Source: an uncultured Peptococcaceae bacterium
GTDB taxonomy: Bacteria > Bacillota > Dehalobacteriia > UBA4068
NCBI GenBank assembly: GCA_947307285.1
Contig: CAMZIS010000037.1
Location: 1 to 8,786, forward strand
Reading direction: 5' to 3'
Length of the DNA stretch: 8,786 nucleotides
Below are positions 1-5,993 of the stretch, piece after piece; position 1 is the first letter of the stretch, and each line of letters starts with the position of its first letter. Under the pieces are notes generated by a model that was not told where the DNA came from, searched no databases, and was given only the letters and a program-made list of their open reading frames with translations. The position numbers and the translations under genes were made by a program.

Positions 1-1
1 G

Positions 2-25
2 GAGACGGAAATGGAAGACAAATAA
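2..25 (+). CDS. 3' tail of an upstream gene (partial)
   Basis: The first bases read in one frame as ETEMEDK and end at a TAA at 23-25. That stop lies 15 bases before the ATG of the next gene, inside the upstream side of its ribosome binding site, which is typical operon spacing. Seven residues cannot identify a product. By analogy with related clusters it could be a redox protein or another cofactor-maturation gene, but nothing in the sequence tests this. Confidence 0.35.
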   Translation, partial: ETEMEDK

Positions 26-40
26 GGAGGGGAAACATAA

Positions 41-481
41 ATGATAGACGAACAGCAGGTACCGGTGTTGTTCTCCGAGGGCATCAACTGCTGCATGCAG
101 GTCCTGGGCGAACTGGGGCCCCGGCTGGGGCTGGATCAGAAAACCGCGTACAGACTGGGCGCGGCCTTTGGCGGCGGCATGGAGCAGGGCGGTCCCTGCG
201 GCGCGGTCAGCGGCGCGTTGATGGCGCTGGGTCTGGCCTGCGGCAACTGCGAGCCCGGCGATCTGGCTGCCAAGGCCGGCTTCATGGAGCTGAAGCGGGA
301 ATTCGAGGAGCGTTTTCAGGAACGCTTCGCCGGCCTCAGCTGCCCGGAAGTGCTGGGCTGCGATAAACGCACTCAGGAAGGACGCCTGAAAATAGCTCAG
401 GAAGGCCTGACCTGGAAGATCTGCGCGCCGGCGGTCTGTGCCGCCGCGGAGATCGTGGCGGAAATGCTGGAACTGGATTGA
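41..481 (+). CDS. C-GCAxxG-C-C family protein (DVU_1555-like)
   Basis: A 146-residue cysteine-rich, mostly helical protein with the layout of the C-GCAxxG-C-C family. An early Cys pair sits in FSEGINCC (about residues 12-19). A glycine-rich GGGMEQGGPCGAVSG segment (about 44-58) carries the central Cys. Later Cys lie in LSCPEVLGCD (about 99-108) and ICAPAVC (about 127-133). The spaced Cys suggest redox activity or metal-cluster binding. The family's biochemical role is not established; members often lie beside molybdenum hydroxylase or radical SAM genes, as here. The start is set by AGGAGG at 26-30, 10 bases upstream. The gene ends 19 bases before a strong terminator, so it is probably the last gene of an operon entering from the left. 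No signal peptide is visible, so the protein is probably cytoplasmic. Confidence 0.85.
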   Translation: MIDEQQVPVLFSEGINCCMQVLGELGPRLGLDQKTAYRLGAAFGGGMEQGGPCGAVSGALMALGLACGNCEPGDLAAKAGFMELKREFEERFQERFAGLSCPEVLGCDKRTQEGRLKIAQEGLTWKICAPAVCAAAEIVAEMLELD

Positions 482-499
482 AAGACATCATAATGCATA

Positions 500-525
500 A
501 AAAGCCGGTCCTTTGACCGGCTTTT
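500..525. terminator. Bidirectional rho-independent terminator
   Basis: A perfect 11-bp inverted repeat (AAAAGCCGGTC, loop CTTT, GACCGGCTTTT). It has a T-rich tail on the plus strand (TTTTCTTT) and a run of five T on the minus strand. It sits between two convergent genes and should stop the plus-strand transcript of the C-GCAxxG-C-C gene and the minus-strand transcript ending with yqeC. Confidence 0.92.
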
Positions 526-563
526 CTTTCACCGCAGAATCGTTTTCCTCGGCGCTGTTTATC

Positions 564-1310
564 TTAATGATAGCCGTGCTCGTTGACCTGGGTGGGCATG
601 ACGGGGAATTCCTGGGTGAGGCCCCGCTCCTTCAGGGAATCCACCACCACGTGGGCCAAACCAAGCTCCCGCAGACGGTCTGCTATTCGTTCTCCCCGCT
701 GCTTCAGCCCTTCATCGTCGGCCTGGTTCAGGAACACCCAGGGATCCAGCTTGCCATAGCCCTGCCAAATCAGCTGGGCCAGCAGCTCTTCATCCACTTT
801 ATCCTGTGTGATACCCAGCGCTTCCCGGGCCTGGGCCGCGTGCTGACAGACTTCGTCGAAAGGCTTGTCCAGTGCGCTGAGGCCCATCATCACCATGACG
901 CGGTTGCTTTGCGGCAGAACGCAGGGCTCGCCTTCCAAGGGCCATTTCAGAGGCAGACCTTCGCTGTAGTCTGCTTTCACTGCCACCAGATCGGCGTAAC
1001 GCAGCTGAAAGTCGATGGTGGCCTGGTCAGCCATGTTCAGCATACCCCGACCCGCGTTGCCGCCGGCCACGATGATCTGACGGAATTTCCACACCTTATG
1101 CATCCATTTGGAGCCGTAGCCGTAGAAAACGAACATGTCCTCCTCATGGGGAGTCTTCATCAGGGCAGTCGTTAGCAGACTGGCCTTTTTGCCATAAAGA
1201 TTGGCCTCCCGGCAAAGGGCGTAGAGCAGGGTGGTCTTGCCGCCGGCGCCGCACAGAGACAGGTAGACAGGGCTTTCCATATCGAGATCGAACAGATGAT
1301 AAAGGTCCAT
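564..1310 (-). CDS. yqeC: YqeC, selenium-cofactor biosynthesis protein for molybdenum hydroxylases
   Basis: A 248-residue P-loop protein. YqeC was linked by comparative genomics to selenium-dependent molybdenum hydroxylases, where it is thought to help make or insert the labile selenium ligand; its reaction is not proven. Sequence support: a nucleotide-binding loop CGAGGKTTLL near residues 20-29, a following LLTTALMKTP strand, the central VKADYSEGLPLKWP element (a version of the family's ADGS..PLK segment), and GLSALDKPFDE. I start it at 1310 (MDLYHLF) rather than at the longer upstream opening at 1538, because the extra N-terminus only reads the preceding gene in another frame. On its own strand the preceding stop and this start share a base (TAATG), and a GGAGA site lies about 8 bases upstream, so the pair is translationally coupled. 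Transcription should end at the hairpin at 500-525. Confidence 0.9.
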   Translation of the reverse strand: MDLYHLFDLDMESPVYLSLCGAGGKTTLLYALCREANLYGKKASLLTTALMKTPHEEDMFVFYGYGSKWMHKVWKFRQIIVAGGNAGRGMLNMADQATIDFQLRYADLVAVKADYSEGLPLKWPLEGEPCVLPQSNRVMVMMGLSALDKPFDEVCQHAAQAREALGITQDKVDEELLAQLIWQGYGKLDPWVFLNQADDEGLKQRGERIADRLRELGLAHVVVDSLKERGLTQEFPVMPTQVNEHGYH

Positions 1311-1714
1311 TACTTTTTCTCCAATGTATCTATGGTGCGCTGCAGCTCCGCCCAGTGCTCTTCGCCTTCGCAGTGTCCGCCGTTCCGGGCCTCCCGGATC
1401 AGCTGCAGCCGGTTGTCCAGCATCATGCGCACGGCCTGGGAAGCGGTGGCGCCCCAGCCGTAAAAACGGGTGATCATATGGTCCGCCAGCAGGTTGAAGG
1501 CCTTGACGTCCATATCGCCGCAGATGATGGCCTCGCAATTCTCATCTACCGTAGACTTGGCGCACAGCAGGTCGGCCTGACCTTCGTCGCAGGACAGGAC
1601 CTTCAGTACTTCATTACGGTCGGTCTCCACGATGAACAGGTATTTCGCGTCTTCCAGATGCTCGCATACGGGCGCTTTCGCGGTGCGGTCGGTAACGGCC
1701 ACGGCAATAAGCAT
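1310..1714 (-). CDS. NifX/NifB-like protein (dinitrogenase iron-molybdenum cofactor family)
   Basis: A 134-residue cytoplasmic protein starting MLIAVAVTD. It fits the small NifX/NafY/NifB C-terminal fold that holds iron-molybdenum cofactor or its precursors. Family-like features are the first beta strand with VTDR, the acidic EHLEDAKYLFIVE segment, ICGDMDVKAFNLLADHMI, and FYGWGATASQAVRMMLDNRL near the C-terminus. No nitrogenase genes are visible, so a role in holding or delivering a Mo or Fe-S species to a molybdenum hydroxylase is the more natural inference. The start has an AGAGGA ribosome binding site 7 bases upstream and a strong promoter about 35 bases further up. It is first in a two-gene minus-strand operon with yqeC. 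Confidence 0.75.
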   Translation of the reverse strand: MLIAVAVTDRTAKAPVCEHLEDAKYLFIVETDRNEVLKVLSCDEGQADLLCAKSTVDENCEAIICGDMDVKAFNLLADHMITRFYGWGATASQAVRMMLDNRLQLIREARNGGHCEGEEHWAELQRTIDTLEKK

Positions 1715-1748
1715 GACGATTCCTCTTTTCGTAAGATTATTCTCGATT

Positions 1749-1777
1749 ATTATAGCAAATCAGCGCCCCGCGGTCAA
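1749..1777 (-). promoter_or_regulatory. Sigma-70-type promoter for the nifX-like/yqeC operon
   Basis: Read on the minus strand: TTGACC (1777-1772), a 17-base spacer, then TATAAT (1754-1749), with TG one base upstream of it (extended -10). Transcription would begin near 1742, about 28 bases before the start codon at 1714. Confidence 0.85.
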
Positions 1778-1826
1778 GGGAAGAAGGGTCTGTTTAAGGT
1801 CGAACGCATGGCTTCATGCTGCGTCG

Positions 1827-1841
1827 GCCCTTGCTAAGGGC
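1827..1841. promoter_or_regulatory. Perfect inverted repeat over the plus-strand -35 box
   Basis: GCCCTT-GCT-AAGGGC is a perfect 6-bp inverted repeat with a 3-base centre. It covers the likely -35 hexamer of the fusion-gene promoter, where a repressor or activator could bind. If transcribed from further upstream it would form an RNA hairpin followed four bases later by five T, so it could also be a weak terminator or part of an attenuator. The function is inferred only. Confidence 0.5.
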
Positions 1842-1860
1842 AGTCTTTTTATGCTATAAT
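1831..1860 (+). promoter_or_regulatory. Probable promoter for the fusion-gene operon
   Basis: A perfect TATAAT at 1855-1860 is preceded by TGC (extended -10). TTGCTA at 1831-1836 is a 4-of-6 match to the -35 consensus, with an 18-base spacer. Transcription would start near 1867. The -10 region TGCTATAAT mirrors that of the divergent minus-strand promoter. Confidence 0.75.
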
Positions 1861-1874
1861 CAACATGATGAACT

Positions 1875-1917
1875 GCCCGTCGTCGCGCTTTTGCTATTCG
1901 CGCGGGCGGGCTTTTTT
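1875..1917 (+). terminator. Terminator-type hairpin inside the leader of the fusion gene (possible attenuator)
   Basis: Arms 1875-1881 plus 1884-1888 pair with 1900-1904 plus 1905-1911. This gives 12 base pairs (one G-U) with a two-base bulge, an 11-base loop and a run of six T at 1912-1917. It lies between the predicted transcription start and the SD sequence GGAGAG (1918-1923). The nearest upstream plus-strand gene ends at 481 behind its own terminator, so this hairpin most likely acts on the downstream operon's own leader. Confidence 0.7.
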
Positions 1918-1929
1918 GGAGAGATGACA

Positions 1930-3819
1930 ATGATCGAAAAAGAACGCGTCTGCGGCCTGCTGCTGGCGGGCGGACTGTCCCGCCGCATGGGTACGGTAAA
2001 GATGAACCTGCCCCTGGCCGACGGCCATACCGTGCTGGAGCACGCCACGGAATCCCTGTGGGCGGCGGGGGTGGAGCATATCGTGTTGGTGCTGGGCGGC
2101 CACGAACAGGCCATCCGCGACAATTACCGCTATGCCGACCGGGTGCATATCACGGTCAACCCCGATTACGAACAGGGCATGTTCACCTCCATCCGGGCCG
2201 GACTCAGTGCCATACTCGAGCTGGGCGATTTCGACGCTTTCCTGCTGCATACGGGGGACGTGCCGGAAATACCGGAAGGTACGGTGGACCTGCTGTGTGA
2301 GGCCTTCGAACCGGGCCGGGCTGATATCGTATTGCCGGATTACGGCGGTCGCGGCGGCCATCCTGCCCTCTATTCCATGACCTACGCCCACTGGATACTG
2401 TTCGAGGACTATCCCGAGGGCATGCGCAGCCTGCTGCAGGAGGAAAAAGAGCGGGTGCGTCGGGTCAGGACAGAGGACAAGGGCGTGCTGATCGATCTGG
2501 ATACACCGGAGGATTATAAAAGGATCATGAGTGAACAGCAAACTATCCGTCATACCCGTTCCGTGTGCCCGGTATGCCTGCAGCCTTTGCCGGCACGGCT
2601 GGTGCGGCGGGAGGTTGCGGTCTATATGGAAAAAGAGTGCCCCGAGCACGGCGGCTTCAGCGTGCCGGTGTGGCGCGATCTGGTGGATATGGAAGAATGG
2701 CGCGGCCCTTTGCCGGAGCTTGCGCCGGGAGAAAACGAGGATTGTCCGAAAAATTGCGGCATCTGCGACGAACACCGCTCCGGCACCTGCTGCCTGCTGC
2801 TGGAAGTGACCCGCCGCTGCAATCTGGACTGCCGTTTCTGTTTTGCCGACGGCGACCAGCCGGAGCTGACCCTGGATGAGCTGAAGCGCACGGTGGATCA
2901 TATCATCGAAAAGGCCGGCAAGCCCCTGCTGCAGCTGTCCGGCGGCGAGCCCACCCTGCGGGACGATCTGCCGGAGCTCATAGCCTACGCCCGGGAACAG
3001 GGCCTGAAATATATCCAGCTCAATTCCAACGGCCTGCGGCTGGCTCAGGACGAGGAATATGTAAAGCGGCTGGCTGAGGCCGGGCTCTCCTTCGTGTTCA
3101 TGCAGTTCGACGGAGTGACCAACCAGGTCTACATGAAGCTGCGGCAGGCGCCGCTGCTCAAGCAGAAGCTGCGCGCTATCGAGCTGTGCGACAAATACAA
3201 TATCGGCGTGACCCTGGTGCCCACCGTGGTGCGGGGGGTCAACGATGATCAGATAGGCGACATCATCCGCCTGGCGGCTGAACACTCGCCGGCCGTGCGG
3301 GGCGTGCATTTCCAGCCGGTCAGCTATTTCGGGCGCTATCCCGAGCAGCCGGCGGACGAGGCCCGCTACACCTTGGACGAGTTGCTCGTCGCCATCTATG
3401 AGCAGGCCGGCATAGCAAAGGAGAACATCCTGCCTTCCCGCTGCGATCATCCTCTGTGCGGCTGCCATGGCTCCTTTGTGGTGCTGCCCGACCGCTCCCT
3501 GTTGCCCCTGTCCCGCCGCGACCCGGAGACGGAGGCCTGCCAGACCACGGCGGAGCAGAACCGGGAATACGTTGGCCGGCACTGACAGCGGCAGGAGAAG
3601 CCATGTTGCTGCTGCGAGCCGGAGGAAGAGGTGGATATGGACAGTCTGGACGGCTTTGCCCGCCGCGCCCGCAGCCACGCTTTCACCATCACGGCCATGG
3701 CCTTCCAGGACGCCATGAATCTGGATATCGAACGGTTGCGCCGCTGCTCCCTCCACGTTTTCGAGAACGGACGCATCATGCCCTTCTGCAGCCGCTATCT
3801 GACGCCGGCGGAGGTGTGA
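1930..3819 (+). CDS. trsS: MocA-like nucleotidyltransferase fused to a TrsS-type radical SAM protein; in-frame UGA (possible selenocysteine)
   Basis: One frame runs from ATG 1930 to TGA 3817, interrupted only by TGA at 3583, giving 629 residues with codon 552 recoded. Residues 1-199 form a MocA-type domain with LLLAGGLSRRMG (10-21), K24 and a later HTGDVPE. MocA transfers CMP from CTP to molybdopterin cofactor. From residue 200 it is a radical SAM protein: CPVC (213-216), C237, Cys 272/276/279, the cluster motif CNLDCRFC (Cys 297, 301, 304) and LSGGEP. Past the UGA come four consecutive Cys (559-562) and a conserved-looking C-terminus (SHAFTITAMAFQDA, RRCSLHV, PFC). The whole radical SAM half resembles a family I recall as radical SAM (seleno)protein TrsS; its substrate is unknown to me. 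GGAGAG at 1918 places the start at ATG 1930, since ATG 1924 directly abuts the SD. ATG 2527 has its own AGGA, so separate translation of the radical SAM half is possible. The stop lies one base before the next gene. Confidence 0.8.
3583..3614 (+). other. In-frame UGA followed by a hairpin (candidate selenocysteine site)
   Basis: TGA at 3583-3585 falls in the reading frame of the radical SAM gene, which continues for 77 more family-like codons. Directly after it, CAGCGGCAG (3586-3594) pairs with TTGCTGCTG (3606-3614), 9 bp with two G-U pairs. The loop (3595-3605) has 11 bases and begins with G. This resembles a bacterial SECIS element, but the loop lies only 9 bases from the UGA, closer than the usual roughly 16-37. 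The alternative is a nonsense mutation or sequencing error, for instance in a TGG Trp codon. Confidence 0.5.
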
Positions 3820-3820
3820 C

Positions 3821-4465
3821 ATGGCCTACGGCGAAGGATTGCGTCAACTGAACCCGATTTCCCCGGAGCTGATAGCGGAAGCTTTGTCTGCTCTTTGCCC
3901 GCCCGACGGGGCTGTGGTCGATATCGGCTGCGGCAGGGGAGCTACCCTGGACTGGCTGCGGGCGCACAGCGATTACGACCTGCGCGGCGTGGAGCCGGAC
4001 CCGGACTATGCTGTGGCCTGCGGCGCTTTGACAGGACGGGCAGAAGCTCTGCCTCTTACCGATGACAGCTGCGACGCGGCTCTGATGGAGTGCGTCTTTT
4101 CCCTGCTGACCGAGACAGACAAAGCCGCCGCGGAACTGCTGCGGGTGCTGCGTCCCGGCGGAGTGCTGCTCCTGTCCGATCTCTACGGCAGACGGGGCGG
4201 AGCGGAGTTGACCGAAAGCACGCTGCTGCGCCATATCTACACGGAAGATGAGCTGCGGGGCCTCTGGCAGCAGGCCGGATTTGATTGCCTGAGCTTCACT
4301 GATCACACCTTTGAGATGCAGACTCTGCTGGCCCAGATGATAATGGACGGTATAGACTGCGATTGCTGCGAACCGGCCAACCGGGCCCTGCTGAAACAGG
4401 TCAAGGCCGGTTACGGCCTGTGGGTGTTCCGTTCCCGGAAAGGCGAGGACGATGCGCGTATTTGA
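3821..4465 (+). CDS. Class I SAM-dependent methyltransferase (DVU_1556-like)
   Basis: A 214-residue soluble methyltransferase. The SAM-binding motif I, VVDIGCGRG, lies at residues 32-40. It is followed by GVEPDPDY (the acidic residue ending the second strand), an acidic DDSCDAALMECVFSLL motif-II-like strand, and LRVLRPGGVLLLSDLY, the usual post-motif helix and strand. The C-terminal part contains a Cys group (DCDCCEP) that is not part of the core fold and may bind a metal or contribute to specificity. The substrate is unknown. The start is 1 base after the stop of the radical SAM gene, with GGAGG at 3810-3814. The end overlaps the next gene by 14 bases. This coupling argues that methyltransferase, radical SAM protein and ligase act in one pathway. 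A direct role on the molybdenum cofactor is only an inference. Confidence 0.82.
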   Translation: MAYGEGLRQLNPISPELIAEALSALCPPDGAVVDIGCGRGATLDWLRAHSDYDLRGVEPDPDYAVACGALTGRAEALPLTDDSCDAALMECVFSLLTETDKAAAELLRVLRPGGVLLLSDLYGRRGGAELTESTLLRHIYTEDELRGLWQQAGFDCLSFTDHTFEMQTLLAQMIMDGIDCDCCEPANRALLKQVKAGYGLWVFRSRKGEDDARI

Positions 4466-5621
4466 GCAGGATATCGGCAGAGACGAGATGGAACGCTGGC
4501 AGCTCGACCGGTTGAATGCGCAGATCGCCTGGGCGGCGGCCAACTGCGCCTTTTACCGGCCGCTTGCCGATACCCATTTGCGCAGCCTGTCTGACCTGGC
4601 TGAGCTGCCTTTCACCACGGCTGCGGATATCATCGAACGGGGCGAAGACATGGTCTGCGTGCCCGCTTCCCGCGTGCAGCGCATCGTCAGCCTGCACACC
4701 TCCGGCACCAGCGGCCCCTGGAAGCGGCTGCACTTCACCGCCGCCGATCTGGAGCAGACCGTGGCTTTTTTTGCCGTGGGCATGGGTTATATGTGCGGCC
4801 CTGGCGACAAGGTGCTGATCTGCATGCCCGGCGTGGCCGAGGACGGCGTGGGCCAGCTGCTGGCCCGGGGCCTGCGCTATCTTGGCGCGGAACCGATGCT
4901 CTACGGCCCGATCAGCGATTACGGTCAGGCTGCCGCTGCGCTCCGGGAGTTCCGTCCCCATACCATCGTGGGCATCCCGGCCCAGATCCGGCGGCTGGCT
5001 CTGACCGCGCCCGACGCGCCGCCGGTGAACGTGCTGTTGTCAGCGGATCGCGTTTCCCCGGTGCTTCGGGCTGCTGTGGAACGGGTCTGGGGCTGTGCTG
5101 TATTCGAGCATTACGGTCTGACCGAAAGCGGCCTGGGCTGCGCTGTGGAATGTCCGGCCCACGACGGCCTGCATATCCGGCACGATGCCCTTTATCTGGA
5201 GATCATCGATCCTGAAAGCGGCGCGCCTCTGCGGGCAGGGGAGTGGGGCGAGATCGTCTTTTCCACCCTGGGCCGGCAGGCCATGCCCCTGCTGCGTTAC
5301 CGCACCGGCGACCGGGGGCGGCTGCTGGATCACGTATGCTCCTGCGGCTGCCGCCTGCCGCGCCTGGATACGGTGACGGGCCGCTTTTCCGAGCTGACCC
5401 GGGCCTACTCTATCTATCAGCTGGACGATCTGCTGCTGCGGGAGGATGCCGTATGGGACTACAGCGCAAGTCTGAGCGATGGCATACTGCGGTTGGAAGT
5501 GGCGGGAGACGCGGAACTGGCCCGGCGTCTGACAGCGGAAATGTGGCCGGAATTGCATGTCACGGCTGTCCCGGGCGCTGGTTTCTCGACCCGCGGCACA
5601 CGAAAGCGAATAGTATTATAA
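4452..5621 (+). CDS. AMP-dependent CoA ligase, PaaK-like (DVU_1553-like)
   Basis: A 389-residue member of the adenylate-forming superfamily, closest in style to phenylacetate-CoA ligase. Visible motifs are the phosphate-binding loop TSGTSGPWK (83-91), EHYGLTES (219-226), and the RYRTGD motif (282-287). A CSCGC group (Cys 296, 298, 300) sits where PaaK-type enzymes often carry a Cys-rich turn. It ends GTRKRIVL, a variant of the usual C-terminal GK.KR segment. It is shorter than typical PaaK (about 430 residues), mostly in the C-terminal lid. The reaction would activate a carboxylate with ATP, with or without CoA transfer; the substrate is unknown. The start overlaps the methyltransferase by 14 bases and has GAGGA just upstream; ATG 4488 is an alternative. 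It is the last gene of the operon, and I see no clear terminator before the next promoter at 5628. Confidence 0.85.
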   Translation: MRVFEQDIGRDEMERWQLDRLNAQIAWAAANCAFYRPLADTHLRSLSDLAELPFTTAADIIERGEDMVCVPASRVQRIVSLHTSGTSGPWKRLHFTAADLEQTVAFFAVGMGYMCGPGDKVLICMPGVAEDGVGQLLARGLRYLGAEPMLYGPISDYGQAAAALREFRPHTIVGIPAQIRRLALTAPDAPPVNVLLSADRVSPVLRAAVERVWGCAVFEHYGLTESGLGCAVECPAHDGLHIRHDALYLEIIDPESGAPLRAGEWGEIVFSTLGRQAMPLLRYRTGDRGRLLDHVCSCGCRLPRLDTVTGRFSELTRAYSIYQLDDLLLREDAVWDYSASLSDGILRLEVAGDAELARRLTAEMWPELHVTAVPGAGFSTRGTRKRIVL

Positions 5622-5627
5622 AACATA

Positions 5628-5656
5628 TTGACTATCCATTTTGAGAATGATATTAT
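5628..5656 (+). promoter_or_regulatory. Promoter of the Moco-riboswitch transcript
   Basis: TTGACT at 5628-5633, exactly 17 bases, then TATTAT at 5651-5656. Transcription would begin near 5663, just before the first paired bases of the riboswitch. The promoter starts only 7 bases after the stop of the CoA ligase gene. Confidence 0.85.
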
Positions 5657-5663
5657 GAGTCAG

Positions 5664-5770
5664 AAGGACTCCGATCCCGTTTTCCTAAGGTAGAGAAAAG
5701 CTATGGAACACGGGACGGTAGAGTGCGGAGGGAAACGTCCGCGCTTCCTGTTGGGAAGGAGTCACTGCTG
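5664..5770 (+). promoter_or_regulatory. Molybdenum cofactor (Moco) riboswitch aptamer
   Basis: The RNA shows the architecture I know for the Moco RNA motif. An outer stem pairs 5667-5672 with 5758-5763 (GACTCC/GGAGTC). A second stem pairs 5675-5680 with 5710-5715 (TCCCGT/ACGGGA). It encloses CCTAAG (5684-5689) and TATGG (5702-5706), the two halves of the 11-nucleotide receptor for a GAAA tetraloop. A third hairpin (5725-5742) is capped by GAAA at 5732-5735, the matching tetraloop. A fourth small hairpin pairs 5744-5748 with 5754-5758, competing for one base with the outer stem. The aptamer ends with the CACTGC characteristic of the motif (5763-5768). It sits just after a promoter and controls the downstream nucleotidyltransferase-ModE gene, so it should give feedback by cofactor. 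A tungsten-cofactor variant cannot be excluded. Confidence 0.9.
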
Positions 5771-5993
5771 CACGGGGCCGGCTGCTTTGCGGCGTGTCTC
5801 TCATGTGTTTTCGGCGGTGTACTCTTTCCGGGTATACCGCTTTTGGATGTCCATGCGGCGGCGGCCTACGGGCAGGTATGCCGTCTCCGTCGGATATGGG
5901 CGCCGGATACAGGAATGTCTTGACCACTATCTTCATTCCCGTATCCGGCAGCTCGCTTTCCTGCGTTGGAAAGCAGCGAAAGGTTTTGAGTTT
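5771..5993 (+). promoter_or_regulatory. Structured 5' leader after the Moco riboswitch (expression platform)
   Basis: About 220 bases with no supported gene. Three hairpins are visible. First, 5814-5822 pairs with 5832-5840 (9 bp, one G-U) followed by TTTT, which could be the riboswitch-controlled terminator. Second, 5902-5917 pairs with 5934-5949, 16 positions with a single A-C mismatch and a 16-base loop, but without a T run. Third, 5955-5961 pairs with 5968-5974 (GCTTTCC/GGAAAGC) just upstream of the likely SD sequence AAAGG (5979-5983). The last could hide or expose the translation start. The frame of the next gene stays open upstream to 5703, but the peptide is not domain-like and would cover the riboswitch. 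Confidence 0.6.

Noticed and set aside
513..1175. A 220-codon plus-strand opening opposite yqeC
   Set aside because: It begins inside the terminator and has no plausible ribosome binding site. Its His/Gln-rich sequence mirrors the yqeC coding strand.
1778..1866. Moco riboswitch in the divergent intergenic region
   Set aside because: None of the conserved elements seen at 5664-5770 occurs here, and the predicted leader of about 60 bases is too short for that aptamer.
1816..1929. Start of the fusion gene at 1816 or 1924
   Set aside because: 1816 lies upstream of the predicted promoter -10 box. ATG 1924 directly abuts GGAGAG with no spacer, whereas ATG 1930 has a 6-base spacer.
3583..3585. UGA as a reassigned sense codon for Trp or Gly throughout the genome
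   Set aside because: TGA ends the C-GCAxxG-C-C and methyltransferase genes and the radical SAM gene itself, each followed by a terminator or new start. Trp is encoded by many TGG codons in the window.
1894..3822. A 642-codon opening on the minus strand opposite the fusion gene
   Set aside because: Its translation is low-complexity (many Q, H, A, R) with no domain pattern. The plus strand carries clear MocA and radical SAM motifs with ribosome binding sites. GC-rich coding DNA often leaves the opposite strand open.
5703..5993. Extension of the nucleotidyltransferase-ModE gene upstream to 5703
   Set aside because: The extra 97 residues are Arg/Cys-rich without domain features and would start inside the Moco riboswitch. 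ATG 5994 directly precedes the conserved first strand of the domain and has an AAAGG site.
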